From the NCBI GenBank assembly GCA_964016875.1, contig OZ024730.1, positions 46,640,943-46,704,942 on the forward strand: a stretch of DNA of 64,000 bases. The letters are read 5' to 3'. The notes under the pieces are model-generated. The model made no database searches, was not told the origin of the DNA, and saw only the letters and a list, made by a program, of their open reading frames with translations. Shown piece after piece: positions 33,370 through 44,389 of the stretch; positions within the stretch are counted from its first letter, which is position 1, and every line of letters starts with the position of its first letter. Made by a program: the position numbers and the translations under genes. Source of the DNA: Fallopia convolvulus. Taxonomy: Eukaryota > Streptophyta > Magnoliopsida > Caryophyllales > Polygonaceae.

Positions 33370-34956
33370 TATGACATTTATTATACGTATTAACCTTATC
33401 GCGTAGGTTTTTCAACTTCGGGGTTATTTTTAATCCATTTTATTAGAGGATAGAGTTTATTTTGTATATTCTTTAATTTATATCTTTTTTTATGTAAATG
33501 TGTTATTTTTTATCTTTGGATAAGATCTTCTATGTACTTGTATATATTGTGCTCTCTGAGGCTTAATACACATCAGAAAATTCTCCCAAAATTCTATCGT
33601 TTCATGGTATCTGAGCAGGTTCTTTTTCTACCCTAATTTTTTTCGGCCACCTCTTGTGCTCACCGCCGACGTCCGGTTCTCCGCCTTTCGATCTGGTTCG
33701 GCTGAATCCTTGCCATGTCAGATTCGGAAGAAGAGACTCTCAACCCCACCGCAACCCCAACCTCGTCGTCTTCCAAACGAGCTGCCCTCGATCCCACCAA
33801 TCCGTTTTATTTACATCCGTCCGATCACACGGGTCTTAAGATTTGTCATGTTTCTTTGAAGGGAGATAATTTTCATGAATGGAGTACTGCTATGAAGAAT
33901 GCTTTCCGAGCCAAGCGCAAGATGGGCTTTCTTTATGGTCGTATTCTCCAACCGGACGACTCGTGGGATGATATCGACGATTGGTGGAGTGTTAACGCTA
34001 TGATGATCGGTTGGATTTTTCAGTCCATCGATCCCACCCTTCGCTCTTCCATCACTGTTTCCGAGACTGTTTGAGCACTTTGGGATGAACTTCATCAGCG
34101 TTTTCACGTTGGGAATGCTCCTCGGACTCTCTAGATTCGGTCGGCTATATTGCTACTTGCACATAGAAAGGTCAGTCTGTTGCCTCTTACTATGGAGTTT
34201 TGAAGCAATTATGGGATGAGCTATCCACCTCTGATCCGCCCCGTAGTTGCACGTGTGGCAAATGCATATGTGATTTGTCTTCCTATTTGATTGTCAAGCG
34301 AGATGAAGAGCGTATGCATCAATTTCTCATCGGCTTGGATGATTCCGTCTTCAACACTTTTCGCTCTAATATGATGGCCGAGGACCCCATTCCTTCCTTA
34401 GGCCGTGTGTATGCTCTTGCTGTCCAAGAGGAGCGTCAACACACAATTGTCAAGGATCGCGAGTCTGAAGCGGTTGACTCCATGGCTCTTGCCGCTCAAC
34501 AACGTCGCTCCACTGCTGATGTCAAATCGTCGGAAAAGCCGACGTGTACTCACTGCGGAGTTATCGGGCATGAGGCGTCGAAGTGTTATCGCCTTATTGG
34601 ATATCCTGAAGGCTTCGTTTTTTACAACGACTACGTCATTCGAAACGGTGTTCGGGTCAGTTCTTCCGACTCCACCCGCGAACGCGGCCCATCAGCCCCT
34701 CGCCAATTCTGGCCGCGGTTCGTCTTCTCTTACAACTGATGATCGCGTGACTGTTGGATCTACAGTTTCTCAGGAGCAGTGGAATACGGTTTTATCCGTT
34801 TATAATTCTTTAAATTCTAAACCACCCTCGGACTCGTCAGGTAACTCTTCTTGGATTCTTGACACCGGGGCTTCTTTTCATATGACCGGGGACAAGTCGT
34901 TACTTCATAACCCGTTTGATATCAGTCATGTTTCAATTAAATTGCCTGATAATACC
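33370..34956 (+). pseudogene. Older Copia element remnant (LTR end, primer site, gag, start of protease)
   Basis: TGGTATCTGAGC at 33605-33616 is a primer-binding site with one mismatch; the sequence before it, with a TATATATTG near 33,541, is the likely 5' LTR (start uncertain). ATG at 33,715 opens a Copia gag: NPFYLHPSDHTGLKICHVS, then the 'W...M..A..AK.K..F..G' block, broken by a stop at 34,072. A zinc knuckle CTHCGVIGHEASKC lies near 34,540, and the protease motif WILDTGASFHMTG near 34,850. Similarity stops exactly at 34,956, where the next Copia element begins. Frameshifts make it non-functional. Confidence 0.7.
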
Positions 34957-35106
34957 TATTAGGATATACAATATCTTTGTAAATCTTTTCATATCTTTGA
35001 TATCTTTATCTTGTAGCCCAAGTAAGATAAGATCAATTAGGTCAAGATCTTTTGTATATATACCTTATGATAATTCAATACAAGTACATACTTTCACACA
35101 ATTATA
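34957..35106 (+). repeat. 5' LTR of the Copia element
   Basis: 150 bp, TATTAGGATATAC...CACAATTATA. It has one extra 9-bp unit (CATATCTTT beside GATATCTTT) relative to the 3' LTR. TATATATACC near 35,057 is a likely TATA element. Confidence 0.9.
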
Positions 35107-35157
35107 TGGTATCAGACTTTTTTACGATCCAAACTTCCGCTCACACAAAACCCTAAT

Positions 35158-38100
35158 ATGTCTACTGGTGAGAAAACTGCCGCCGATGGCCTCGTCCTTC
35201 CGGCCTCCAGTGATGGCAAACAGTCCTGCCATCTGCTTATGGCGACTGTCGGCTCGCCCAATATCACTCTTCAGTTTCCTCAACTCAAAGTGAAGCTTGA
35301 TCGCAACAACTACACGCTATGGCGCCACACAATCAAGTCTTCCCTTGAAGCATACAACGTTGATGGCTTTTTAATCTCTGGGAGTGCTCCACCGGCTACT
35401 CTGCCTGTCGCTGATGGTTCCGAGGAACCGATCGTTTCATCTTACTGTGGATCCGATCTACTCTATCTACTCCGCTCTTGGCACATGTTGCTAGAGCGAA
35501 AACAACATCCGAAGCATGGGGTATACTTGAGCGCATGTTTTTCGCCCAGACTCGTGCTCGATCCATGCATCTCAAGCAACATATGCAGAATTTGAAGAAA
35601 GGTACGCTTACTATTATGGAGTACGTTGAGAAAAAGCGAAGCTTTTCTGATGCTCTTGCGGAATGCGGCTATGAAGTTTCTGATTCCGATTTCATTGAAT
35701 ACATTCTCAATGGCCTTGATTCATCTTATTCGGCGTTTTTAACGTCTTACAATATGCAAAAGAATCCGATTTCCTCTGATGAACTTTTTGGGCTTCTCCT
35801 GCGAGAGGAAGAGCTGATCTCCTCACACTTACAACCGAGTTCTGATCCTACACTCTCGGCTAACACTGCTAGTTGCACCACGCGCAATTCTGGTTCAAAC
35901 AATCGCTCGTCCTCGGCTTCTGATTCGGCTTCGTCCTCTCGTCCAACTTGTCAGATTTGTGCTACTCCTGGACATGAGGCTATAAACTGCTGGCAACGAT
36001 CGAATTTATCTGAGTTCCCGCCCACGAATCCCAACTACAACAATCGTGGTGGCGGACGAGGTGGTCGACGAGGTGGTCGCGGCGGACGTGGAGGCCGCGG
36101 TTATGGCAACTCCTCCACCAATGACAATACTGCTCAAACCTTTTACACCAATTCAGCTTTCAACCAGCAGCAGCAGCAGTACGTTCCCGCTCCCGCACCG
36201 CCACGCCAGACGTACTTTTTGGGCCAGCAACCCTCGACTCTCATGGATCCGAATTGGTGTTTTGATTCCAGTTCCACCAATCATGTCACTTCAGATTTCG
36301 GTAATCTTTCTGTGCATTCTGATTACACTGGCAATGACGGTTTACAAGTAGGCAACGGTATGTCTCTTCCTATTACGCATTTGGGCACCAATTCATTACC
36401 TGCCTATCCTAAACGTGTTCAACTTCATAATATTCTTTTTGTCCCTCAAATTAAGAAAAATCTCCTTAGTGTTTCTCAATTAACACGCGATAATGATGCT
36501 TATATGATTTTTTATCCTACTTGTTGTTTTGTAAAGGACAAGCAGGGGCGAAAACTCCTCAAAGGAACCGTTGAGAATGGACTGTAAACTTTGATCAATC
36601 CTCGGCCGCCCCCGACACAACCACCTCGAGCTTATATTGGAGAGAAGACAACTCTTCAAATTTGGCATGAGCGATTTGGTCATCCACATGAGTCAGTCTT
36701 TCGTCGTTTAGTTTCTATGTTTCAATTACCTGTTTCTTTGAACAATCTAAAATCAGTTTGTGAGTCATGTCAGTTAGGGAAAAGTCATCGACTTTCTCTA
36801 CCTAATAGTCATTCTTCTAGTTTATCACCTTTTGAGTTAGTTTATTCGGATGTTTGGGGCCCTGCTCCTGTGATTTCGTTCAATGGCAATATTTATTTCT
36901 TAATATTTGTTGATGACTGCACTAAATTTGTATGGATCTATTTCTTGTCTCAGAAATCACAAGTTTTATCAACTTTCCAGCTTTTTAAATCCTTGGTTGA
37001 AACTCAATTCTCCACTAAAATCAAACAGTTTCAATCTGATTGGGGGGGGGGGGGGGAGAATACAAGAATGTTTCTCAGTTTCTTCAGTCGCAGGGTATTC
37101 TTCATCGTGTTTCTTGTCCACACACTCAATCTCAAAACGGTGCGGCAGAACGTCGTCATCGTACAATTGTTGAAAAAGGGTTAGCTCTTCTTTCCCATGC
37201 CAAATTACCTACCTTATTTTGGGAACATGCCTTCCATACTGCAGTCTATTTGCATAATCGTACTTTAACTTCTATTCTCCATTTCAAATCCCCATTCGAA
37301 GTTCTGTACAACAAAGTGCCTGATTACAAATTTCTCAAAACTTTTGGTTGCCTTTGTTATCCCTTTTTGCGTCCTTATACATCCAACAAACTTGAGTTTC
37401 ATTCTTCTCCTTGCATTTTCATTGGTTATAGTTCAAAACACAAAGGCTATCTCTGTCTGAATGTTCCTACTAATCGTGTTTACATTGCTCGCCATGTCAT
37501 TTTTTATGAGACTTCTTTTCCATATAATACTCATGCTCAAAATCCGGAAACTTTACCCACCACATTAATTGAACCATCGGCCTCTCTTCTCAAACTTGCC
37601 TCATCACCCTTAACTTTGCCCTCACCCTCGACACCACCATCACCTACAACCGCCCCAGCCTTGCCGAGTTCCTCGCCCATGCTGTCGTGCCCTACGCCCA
37701 CATCTTATCCCAATTCCGAGCCTCTCCAATCCACGCCCCCGAATTTACCCATGCACAACCCGCCCTTGAATTCACCCATGCAACCTACGTCCCCGATTTC
37801 TTCAATGCAGCCGCTGCCCACGTCCCCAATCTCTCAAACACCAAATCCTGATCAATCTGACAGCTCATTACTTCGGCCTTTGGATGGTGTTTCTCCACCG
37901 GCTTCCTCTACAGACACATGTATGATTTCTCCTACTCCTTCTCCTTCTGTTCCTTCATATTTTCGTCCTGTTGACACCACAACTCATCAAATGGTTACTC
38001 GTTCTAAAACAAACAGCCTTAAGCCGAAAAATTTTACATCAACCAAACACCCCTTACCCACCTTCTCTGATTCATATTCCGAACCCAAAACCTTCAGTCA

Positions 38101-39608
38101 AGCATCCAAATTACCTGAATGGCAGAATGCTATGCAAAATGAATATGATGCCCTTTTACGTAATGGGACTTGGACAATTGTCCCGCGCCCTTGTAATACT
38201 AACATTGTTGGCTGTAAGTGGGTGTACAGGATAGAACGGAAAGCTGATGGCTCCATTGAGCGTTACAAAGCAAGATTGGTTGCCAAAGGCTATAATCAGG
38301 AGGAGGGTATTGATTATTTTGACACCTTCAGTCCCGTTATTAAGCCTACTACTATTCGAATTGTGTTATCTATTGCACTGCAACAATCTTGGCCTATTCG
38401 GCAAGTTGACATTAATAATGCTTTTCTCAATGGAGATCTTTCCGAGCAGGTTTATATGGCTCAACCTCCAGGATTTGTTGACAGTAATAGGCCTAATCAT
38501 GTCTGCTTGCTTCGGAAAGCTCTATATGGTCTTAAACAGGCACCTCGGGCATGGTTTACTAAGCTTCGGCAGTTCCTACTTCTTCATGGTTTTCGATCTT
38601 GTCGTTCTGATACGTCACTCTTTGTTCGACGGAAAGGTCAATTTGTACTCTACATTCTCGTCTATGTTGATGATCTCCTTGTAACTGGTTCGGCTGCCAC
38701 AGAAATTGATCATTTTATTCGGCTTCTGAATCGGACGTTCACTCTGCGAGATCTTGGCGAGCTGCACTATTTCCTTGGCCTCGAAGTTATTCGGCATTCT
38801 GATTGTTTCATCCTTTCCCAACAGAAGTACATCCGTGATTTACTTGAGCGGAACAAAATGAGCGATGCTAAGCCAATTTCGTTCCCCTGCTGAACCGACT
38901 TCTCGTCTGCAACGCTCAGGTGATCCTCTAGATGATCCGTCTCTTTATCGCAGTATTGTTGGTGCCTTACAGTATGCTACTATTACTCGTCCCGAGATTT
39001 CATATGCTGTTAATAGAGTCTGTCAGTATATGCATGCACCTACTGAGTCTCATTGGTCTGCTGTTAAACGCATTTTGCGTTATCTGAAAGGCTCTATTAC
39101 GCATGGCTTAATAATTCGGCCACCTACTGATGATCGATTGGTGGCTTACTGTGATGCTGGTTGGGCTTCTGATGGAGATGACTGTCGCTCTCAACATGGT
39201 TTTGCCATTTATTATGGTGGTAATTTGATTAGTTGGTCTTCAAAGAAGCAACATGTGGTCGCTAAGTCTAGTACTGAGGCTGAATACAAAGCCATTGCAT
39301 TTACTTCTACTGAGTTGATTTGGATACAACAGCTTCTGTATGAGCTACAGGCTCCCTTGCATCGGCCTCCTATTATTCTATGTGACAATTTAAGTGCTAC
39401 TTATATGTCTGCAAATCTCGTCTTTCATCAGCGCTCAAAGCATATTAAGATTGACTACTATTTTGTTCGTGAGCAAGTTGAAGACGGATCTCTCATTGTT
39501 CGCCATGTCAGGGCTCATGATCAAACCGCTGACATTTTTACAAAAGCTATTGGCACTGCTCGCTTCATACAATTGCGGTCCAAGCTTCATGTTTGCAATC
39601 CACCATGA
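35158..39608 (+). pseudogene. Copia polyprotein remnant (gag-protease-integrase-RT-RNase H)
   Basis: ATG at 35158 opens gag (LKVKLDRNNYTLWRH). The zinc knuckle CQICATPGHEAINC lies near 35,950, then a Gly/Arg-rich stretch. The protease site reads DSSSTNHVT where DSGAT is usual, so the catalytic Gly is lost. Integrase has WHERFGHPHESVFRRL, CESCQLGK, VYSDVWGP and the D..GGEY block that contains a 15-G run. Reverse transcriptase has VDINNAFLNGDL and YVDDLLVTG; RNase H has AYCDAGWASD and KSSTEAEYKA. Lesions seen: a frameshift near 35,450, an in-frame TAA at 36,585, a frameshift at the G run (37,042-37,056) and one near 38,880. It cannot make its polyprotein. Confidence 0.88.
37042..37056. repeat. 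Run of 15 G in the Copia integrase
   Basis: An uninterrupted G15 replaces the codons of the Gly-Gly before Glu-Tyr in the D..GGEY motif and shifts the reading frame. A second run of 12 G at 39615-39626 is the polypurine tract. Confidence 0.9.
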
Positions 39609-40201
39609 GCTTGTGGGGGGGGGGGGTATTAGGATATACAATATCTTTGTAAATCTTTTGATATCTTTATCTTGTAGCCCAAGTAAGATAAGATCAATTG
39701 GTTCAAGATATTTTGTATATATACCTTATGATAATTCAATAGAAGTACATACTTTCACACAATTATAATACCAATCAATTTGAGTTTTGAGCTTTTGTAA
39801 GGGTCAGATCCTACTTTTGTAGACCCTTGCCTGATCTCATACCAAACGAATCATTAATTTAAGTCATAAGTTAAGAAAAAACCTCAACTTATTAATCAAT
39901 TTGAGTCAGAAGTTGAGGAAAGCCTTAGATTTCTCAAATAAGACGAGTATGATTTTCTAGTATCGCCTCACTACTTATGATTTGAATCTAGTTGGTCTTT
40001 AGATTTGCACCAAATTTAGTTAGAGGACCCAATAATGTACGTGTATAGTATTTACATATACTATAGTCTAAAGTACGTACGTAGTTGGGTAAAAGTGGGT
40101 GTAAAATTGCAGATAAAGTGGGGGAGTGTTCAGATCGAGTTGCATGAGGATTGCACGGGTGGTTCCATTTACAAGCAAAGCCAATTTTTCTTTTTTTTTT
40201 T
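38020..40201 (+). repeat. Left copy of a 2,182-bp direct repeat bracketing the LINE
   Basis: Everything from TAAGCCGAAAAATTTTACAT through the Copia 3' LTR and about 430 bp of flank, up to GCCAATTTTTC plus T-run, recurs at 46,103-48,284 with a constant offset of 8,083 bp. I found no substitution or indel in the stretches compared by eye, and the predicted proteins of both copies are identical. The LINE polyA (T-run) begins exactly at its right end. Confidence 0.93.
39627..39767 (+). repeat. 3' LTR of the Copia element
   Basis: 141 bp, same ends as the 5' LTR. The polypurine tract TTGTGGGGGGGGGGGG lies directly before it and the target duplication ATACC directly after. It lies within the segment duplicated at 46,103-48,284. 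Confidence 0.9.
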
Positions 40202-40237
40202 TTTTTTTTTTGATCAAGAACAAGGGGAAGACCCCAA

Positions 40238-43200
40238 CTAAATAAGAGGGCCCGAAATGTTGACAGAGCGCGGGGTGGCCCTCCCCGCGACGTCATCGGA
40301 TAACAACTTGAGAACACTCGAAGGTGCCTCCTCCACAGAATGAAAACCAACAGGGAAATTAAAGGCAAGCTTTGTGAGGGAGTCGGCGACGAAGTTCGCT
40401 TCCCTAAAGACATGGAGGAGTCGGGCCTCCCAGGCCCGACTAAGGAGTTCCTGGCAATTAACAACCAGGTTGTGGAGCGGGTGGCATTGGCTAATGGAAC
40501 CATGGATGAGGTCGACCGCAAGCTTCGAGTCGGATTCAAGAACCACCCTTCTAAAACCCTTCGCCCAAGCAAGCTTTAGGCCTCCCAAAATACCCCATAA
40601 CTCTGCAGTTGGGACCGAACACTGACCGAGATTATGGGTGAAGCCACCCACCCAATCGCCGTTGTCGTCCCGGAGAACACCAGCCGCGGTTGCACGCCCA
40701 TCGTCGTTCACAGCTCCATCCGTATTGATTTTCACGACCCCAACAGCCGGCTTCTCCCAACCGACCAGCACATCCCGCCGAGCATTCCCCGAGCTGCAGC
40801 CTCTTGTGATCCACGCTCTACGGTACTCCTTCACCCTATCCTTGACGAAGTCCACAGCTCCATGAACCACATTCCGATTGCCAAAAATCCTCTCGTTTCT
40901 CCACTTCCAAATCCACCAAAGACTAGTGGCGAAAGTCTCGGCCCAATCCAGCTCACCGTCTATCTTCTTCTTGGACAGGATATTGCACCTAACCCAACCT
41001 GCAAAAGGTAATTGAAAAAACTCAGTGCAGACTGACATCGGATTCAATTTAAACCATAAGTCATGTACTTCCCTGCAATCGCGAAAGAGATGAGTAAGCG
41101 ACTCCACCCCTCCACCGCATATAGTGCAAGTATCATCGACAGCGATGTGGCGACGACACCTCTCCTGATTGGTGAGAACAGCCCCCCTCGCCACGAGCCA
41201 GATAAACACCCTAATCCTCTCCGGCGCCGCAAGCCTCCAAATGGATCTGAAGAAACCGCTATCATTACCGCTCTCCTCACCTCTTCCAGCCACAAGGTCA
41301 TACCCCGAGCTAATCGAGTACTCCCCACAGGCCGACGGCATCCACGCAAGCCGATCCGAATCACCGCTGGCCTCGGTGAGATGAATAGCAGCAACACGCA
41401 GCAGAACATGAGCAGGGAGGACGAGCTCCAAGAGCTCCCAGCGCCACCCCACATACGGTTCCCAATAGTGGCGAACCTTGTTCGACAGCTCCTCAGGATG
41501 TAGGGCGGGGAGAGCCACATCAATCAGCCTCTCATTGCCCAACCACAAGTCCACCCAAAACCTGGTGGTAGTCCCGTTGCCCACATTCCAGCGACAGCCC
41601 GGAGTAATCACCGAGTTGATGCCCTTGACAATGCCTTGCCACACCACCGAAGAGTTTGCAACAAGAGCTCCGGACTCCCGAATATACTTAGCTTTTAGGA
41701 TAGCTGACCAGCACGCATCCTTACCATTGAGAAATCTCCAACTCAGCTTACCAACGGTAGCGAGGTTCACATTCTGCATCGAACGCAGACCCAAGCCCCC
41801 TGCATCCTTGGCCTTGCACAAAACAGTCCATCCGACAAGGTGAACCCGTTTCCTACTAGACTCGCCATTCCAAATAAAATTCCGGATCAGCTGATCCATC
41901 TCATCACACATCTCCTTAGGCAAGACAACGGTAGCCATAGAATAGGTCGGGATCGCGGAGAGAACAGACTTAGCAAGCGTGATTCTCCCAGCCAAACTCA
42001 GAATCTTCCCTTTCCAAGTAGCCAACTTAGACTTCATCTTGCCGAGGATAGAGTCAAAGGTGTTCTTGCTGACTTTCTTGTGGATTACAGGCATACCTAA
42101 GTAGCTACCTAAGTCCGTCGTCACCTCGAACCCACATTCATCACGCAAATCTCTGATGGTTGCATTCCCTGCGTTCTTCGAAACAAAAAGCTTTGACTTG
42201 GCGATGTTGATTTTCTGCCCAGACTGATTACAGAAAGACTCAAGGATTTTGTTAATGCTCCGAAGCTGACCTACTGACGCCTCCGCCACTAAAATCACAT
42301 CATCAGCAAAGAGCACATGCGAGATGTCCGGGCCTCTCCTCGAAATACGAACAGGCTTCCATTCACCATTCGCAACAGCCATGTCGATCATTTGACTCAA
42401 CCGTTCCATACAAAGAACGAAGAGATAAGGCGAGATCGGATCTCCCTGGCGAATCCCTCTTTCAGGGACAAAGCCTCTCGACATCTCCCCATTCCACAGG
42501 AGCTTCATGGAGGCTGAACTGATACACTCCTTGATCCACGCCGTCCATTGATGAGGGAACCCCGCATCCATCAACGAATCAAGGATGAAATCCCAATGCA
42601 ACCTGTCATAAGCCTTCTCGAGGTCGATTTTGAGGATCATCCATCCTTTTCTTCCTTGCTTTCTTTTCATGGAGTGAACAAGCTCCTGGACCACAACAAT
42701 ATTATCTGTAATGTATCTCCCCGGAAGAAAACTGCCCTGCATAGGCCCAATAAGCTCTGAGAGAATTGGCCGCATTCTATTCACCATGATTTTCGTGATA
42801 AGCTTGTAGATGACGTTACACAAGCTGATGGGTCTGAACTGAGTAATCCTCTCCGGCTTGGCAATCTTAGGCAAAAGGGCAATAAGCGTCTCATTAACCC
42901 CAGACGAAAGTTTACCAGTGCGAAAGAACTCCTTAACAAAATCCTTCACTGAATCACCAACCGTCTGCCAACAATTCTGGAAGAAAGCAGACTGGAAGCC
43001 ATCGACACCAGGCGCCTTGAGCGCACCCATCTGGTTCAGAGCTTCGAAGATCTCAGCATCAGTAACACTTCGGCACAAAGAAATCCAGTCCTGATGGTCC
43101 ATATCATGAAAGCAGCCATGAGGGACAGAAACGGTACTCACCCCGCTACCAACACACGAGTACAACTTCTGGAAATAACTGACAGCAAATTCCTCAACAT

Positions 43201-44362
43201 CCTTGGGCGCAGTAATCCAGGCATCCCCGTCGTCAAGAATCGAGTCAATCTGATTGCGTTTCCTCCTCACTAACGTCGAAACATGGAAGAACGAAGTGCT
43301 CCTGTCGCCGGCAATCAACCATTTCTCTCTTGACTTCTGAAACCACAGGATCTCCTCTTGTTCGAGCACCTGATCCAACTCTTTCTGGAGGGTATTCAGC
43401 TCATCGATCAGCCCCTGCGAACAGAGCTGTTTGCACGCTCTCTCGGTATGATCAAGCCGATCCAGAATACGCTTCTTGCGGAGGTGGATGTTGCCAAAAA
43501 TATCTTTGTTCCACTTCAAGAGAGCCTCTTTCAGATTAGCCAGAGCATCCGGAGTCCGAATATTCTGCTTCCAGTTACCACTCACAACTTCTTTAAAGTT
43601 CTCGTGCTTGAGCCAAGCTGCCTCGAAGCGGAAGGGCCGCCTCTTTTTATTACCGGTCATGGGAGGATCAAGACGAAGCAAAAGAGGGGAGTGGTCCGAA
43701 CTGAGCTTAGGGAGATGAGTAATACCAACATTCGGCCAATTCATCCGCGCCTCCACATTCCCGAAGAACCTGTCAAGACGCCTAGCCTTAAAGAGGGCAG
43801 GAGTGGTGCCAGTCGACCAAGTGAAAGGAGAGCCACTGAATCCAAGATCAATCATTCCCGACGAGTCTATCCACTCCTCGAAATCATCACTATCAGCAGA
43901 GAGCGGGTTAACAGTACCCGAGCTCTCCCAATCTCGGATAACACAGTTGAAGTCGCCTCCCACAAAGCACGGGCCGCTCACCGAGTTTGTGTACACCTGC
44001 AACAAAGTCCAAAAACTTTCACGATTAGTTTCGTTCGGCGGAGCGTAGACAAAAATAAAATTGATATCTTTTTTAGGAAAGGAAACAAGAATATGAACAA
44101 AACGATCATCAGAGTGAATAACAGAGATGGGAGTTCTGTCGCAATCCCAGAGCACCCAGATTCCGCCAGCAAACCCTTTGGCCTCAATCCTGTGATGGTT
44201 CTTGAACCTCAGCTGACGACAAACTTGATCGGCCCTAACCCCCGAGATCTTAGGCTCGATAATAACTAACACATCAGCGGCATGCTGTCTAACCATATAC
44301 TTGGCGGCCCGGCGAAAACCATCGCTGCCGGCACCCCGACAATTCCACGTTAGGCAATTCAT
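40238..44362 (-). CDS. LINE ORF2: endonuclease, reverse transcriptase and RNase H, 1,374 aa
   Basis: A single open frame. I start it at the ATG at 44362 because the frame upstream has only a TTG directly after the ORF1 stop. Endonuclease (APE type), residues 1-230: WNCRG at 6-10, catalytic Glu36, GDFN at 136-139, LDR at 196-198 and SSDHSPL at 221-227. Reverse transcriptase, about 495-760: FRPISLCNVIYKLITKI, KIDLEKAYDRLHWDF, GIRQGDPISPYLF and catalytic FADD at 685-688. A zf-RVT zinc motif (CTICGGG...HLFRDC) lies near 1,120. The C-terminal RNase H (RVT_3) is about 1,220-1,345 (INTDGAVNDDG, ESDSKLAVDL, REANFVADSLTKL). All catalytic motifs are present, so the protein could be active in target-primed reverse transcription in the nucleus. 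The long frame on the opposite strand at 43.4-44.3 kb is a shadow. Confidence 0.92.
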   Translation of the reverse strand: MNCLTWNCRGAGSDGFRRAAKYMVRQHAADVLVIIEPKISGVRADQVCRQLRFKNHHRIEAKGFAGGIWVLWDCDRTPISVIHSDDRFVHILVSFPKKDINFIFVYAPPNETNRESFWTLLQVYTNSVSGPCFVGGDFNCVIRDWESSGTVNPLSADSDDFEEWIDSSGMIDLGFSGSPFTWSTGTTPALFKARRLDRFFGNVEARMNWPNVGITHLPKLSSDHSPLLLRLDPPMTGNKKRRPFRFEAAWLKHENFKEVVSGNWKQNIRTPDALANLKEALLKWNKDIFGNIHLRKKRILDRLDHTERACKQLCSQGLIDELNTLQKELDQVLEQEEILWFQKSREKWLIAGDRSTSFFHVSTLVRRKRNQIDSILDDGDAWITAPKDVEEFAVSYFQKLYSCVGSGVSTVSVPHGCFHDMDHQDWISLCRSVTDAEIFEALNQMGALKAPGVDGFQSAFFQNCWQTVGDSVKDFVKEFFRTGKLSSGVNETLIALLPKIAKPERITQFRPISLCNVIYKLITKIMVNRMRPILSELIGPMQGSFLPGRYITDNIVVVQELVHSMKRKQGRKGWMILKIDLEKAYDRLHWDFILDSLMDAGFPHQWTAWIKECISSASMKLLWNGEMSRGFVPERGIRQGDPISPYLFVLCMERLSQMIDMAVANGEWKPVRISRRGPDISHVLFADDVILVAEASVGQLRSINKILESFCNQSGQKINIAKSKLFVSKNAGNATIRDLRDECGFEVTTDLGSYLGMPVIHKKVSKNTFDSILGKMKSKLATWKGKILSLAGRITLAKSVLSAIPTYSMATVVLPKEMCDEMDQLIRNFIWNGESSRKRVHLVGWTVLCKAKDAGGLGLRSMQNVNLATVGKLSWRFLNGKDACWSAILKAKYIRESGALVANSSVVWQGIVKGINSVITPGCRWNVGNGTTTRFWVDLWLGNERLIDVALPALHPEELSNKVRHYWEPYVGWRWELLELVLPAHVLLRVAAIHLTEASGDSDRLAWMPSACGEYSISSGYDLVAGRGEESGNDSGFFRSIWRLAAPERIRVFIWLVARGAVLTNQERCRRHIAVDDTCTICGGGVESLTHLFRDCREVHDLWFKLNPMSVCTEFFQLPFAGWVRCNILSKKKIDGELDWAETFATSLWWIWKWRNERIFGNRNVVHGAVDFVKDRVKEYRRAWITRGCSSGNARRDVLVGWEKPAVGVVKINTDGAVNDDGRATAAGVLRDDNGDWVGGFTHNLGQCSVPTAELWGILGGLKLAWAKGFRRVVLESDSKLAVDLIHGSISQCHPLHNLVVNCQELLSRAWEARLLHVFREANFVADSLTKLAFNFPVGFHSVEEAPSSVLKLLSDDVAGRATPRSVNISGPLI

Positions 44363-44389
44363 GGGGACCAGAAAATCACAGGCGGGCAA

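Larger units (their letters stand above)
34957..39767 (+). mobile_element. Copia LTR retrotransposon with non-canonical TA...TA LTR ends
   Basis: Full-length, 4,811 bp. LTRs are 34957-35106 and 39627-39767; both start TATTAGGATA and end CAATTATA instead of TG...CA. The same 5 bp ATACC lies on both sides (34952-34956 and 39768-39772). A primer-binding site TGGTATCAGA starts at 35107 and a G-rich polypurine tract ends at 39626. Short LTRs and gene order (gag, protease, integrase, reverse transcriptase, RNase H) make it Copia. The LTRs differ by four substitutions and one 9-bp length difference, so insertion is not very recent. Confidence 0.9.

Noticed and set aside
33654..33859. Small frames overlapping the gag start at 33.7 kb
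   Set aside because: Out-of-frame shadows of the older Copia gag.
43358..44269. 303-codon open frame on the plus strand
   Set aside because: Antisense shadow of the intact LINE ORF2 endonuclease region, with no domain resemblance; the same applies to the other plus-strand frames between 40.3 and 45.5 kb.
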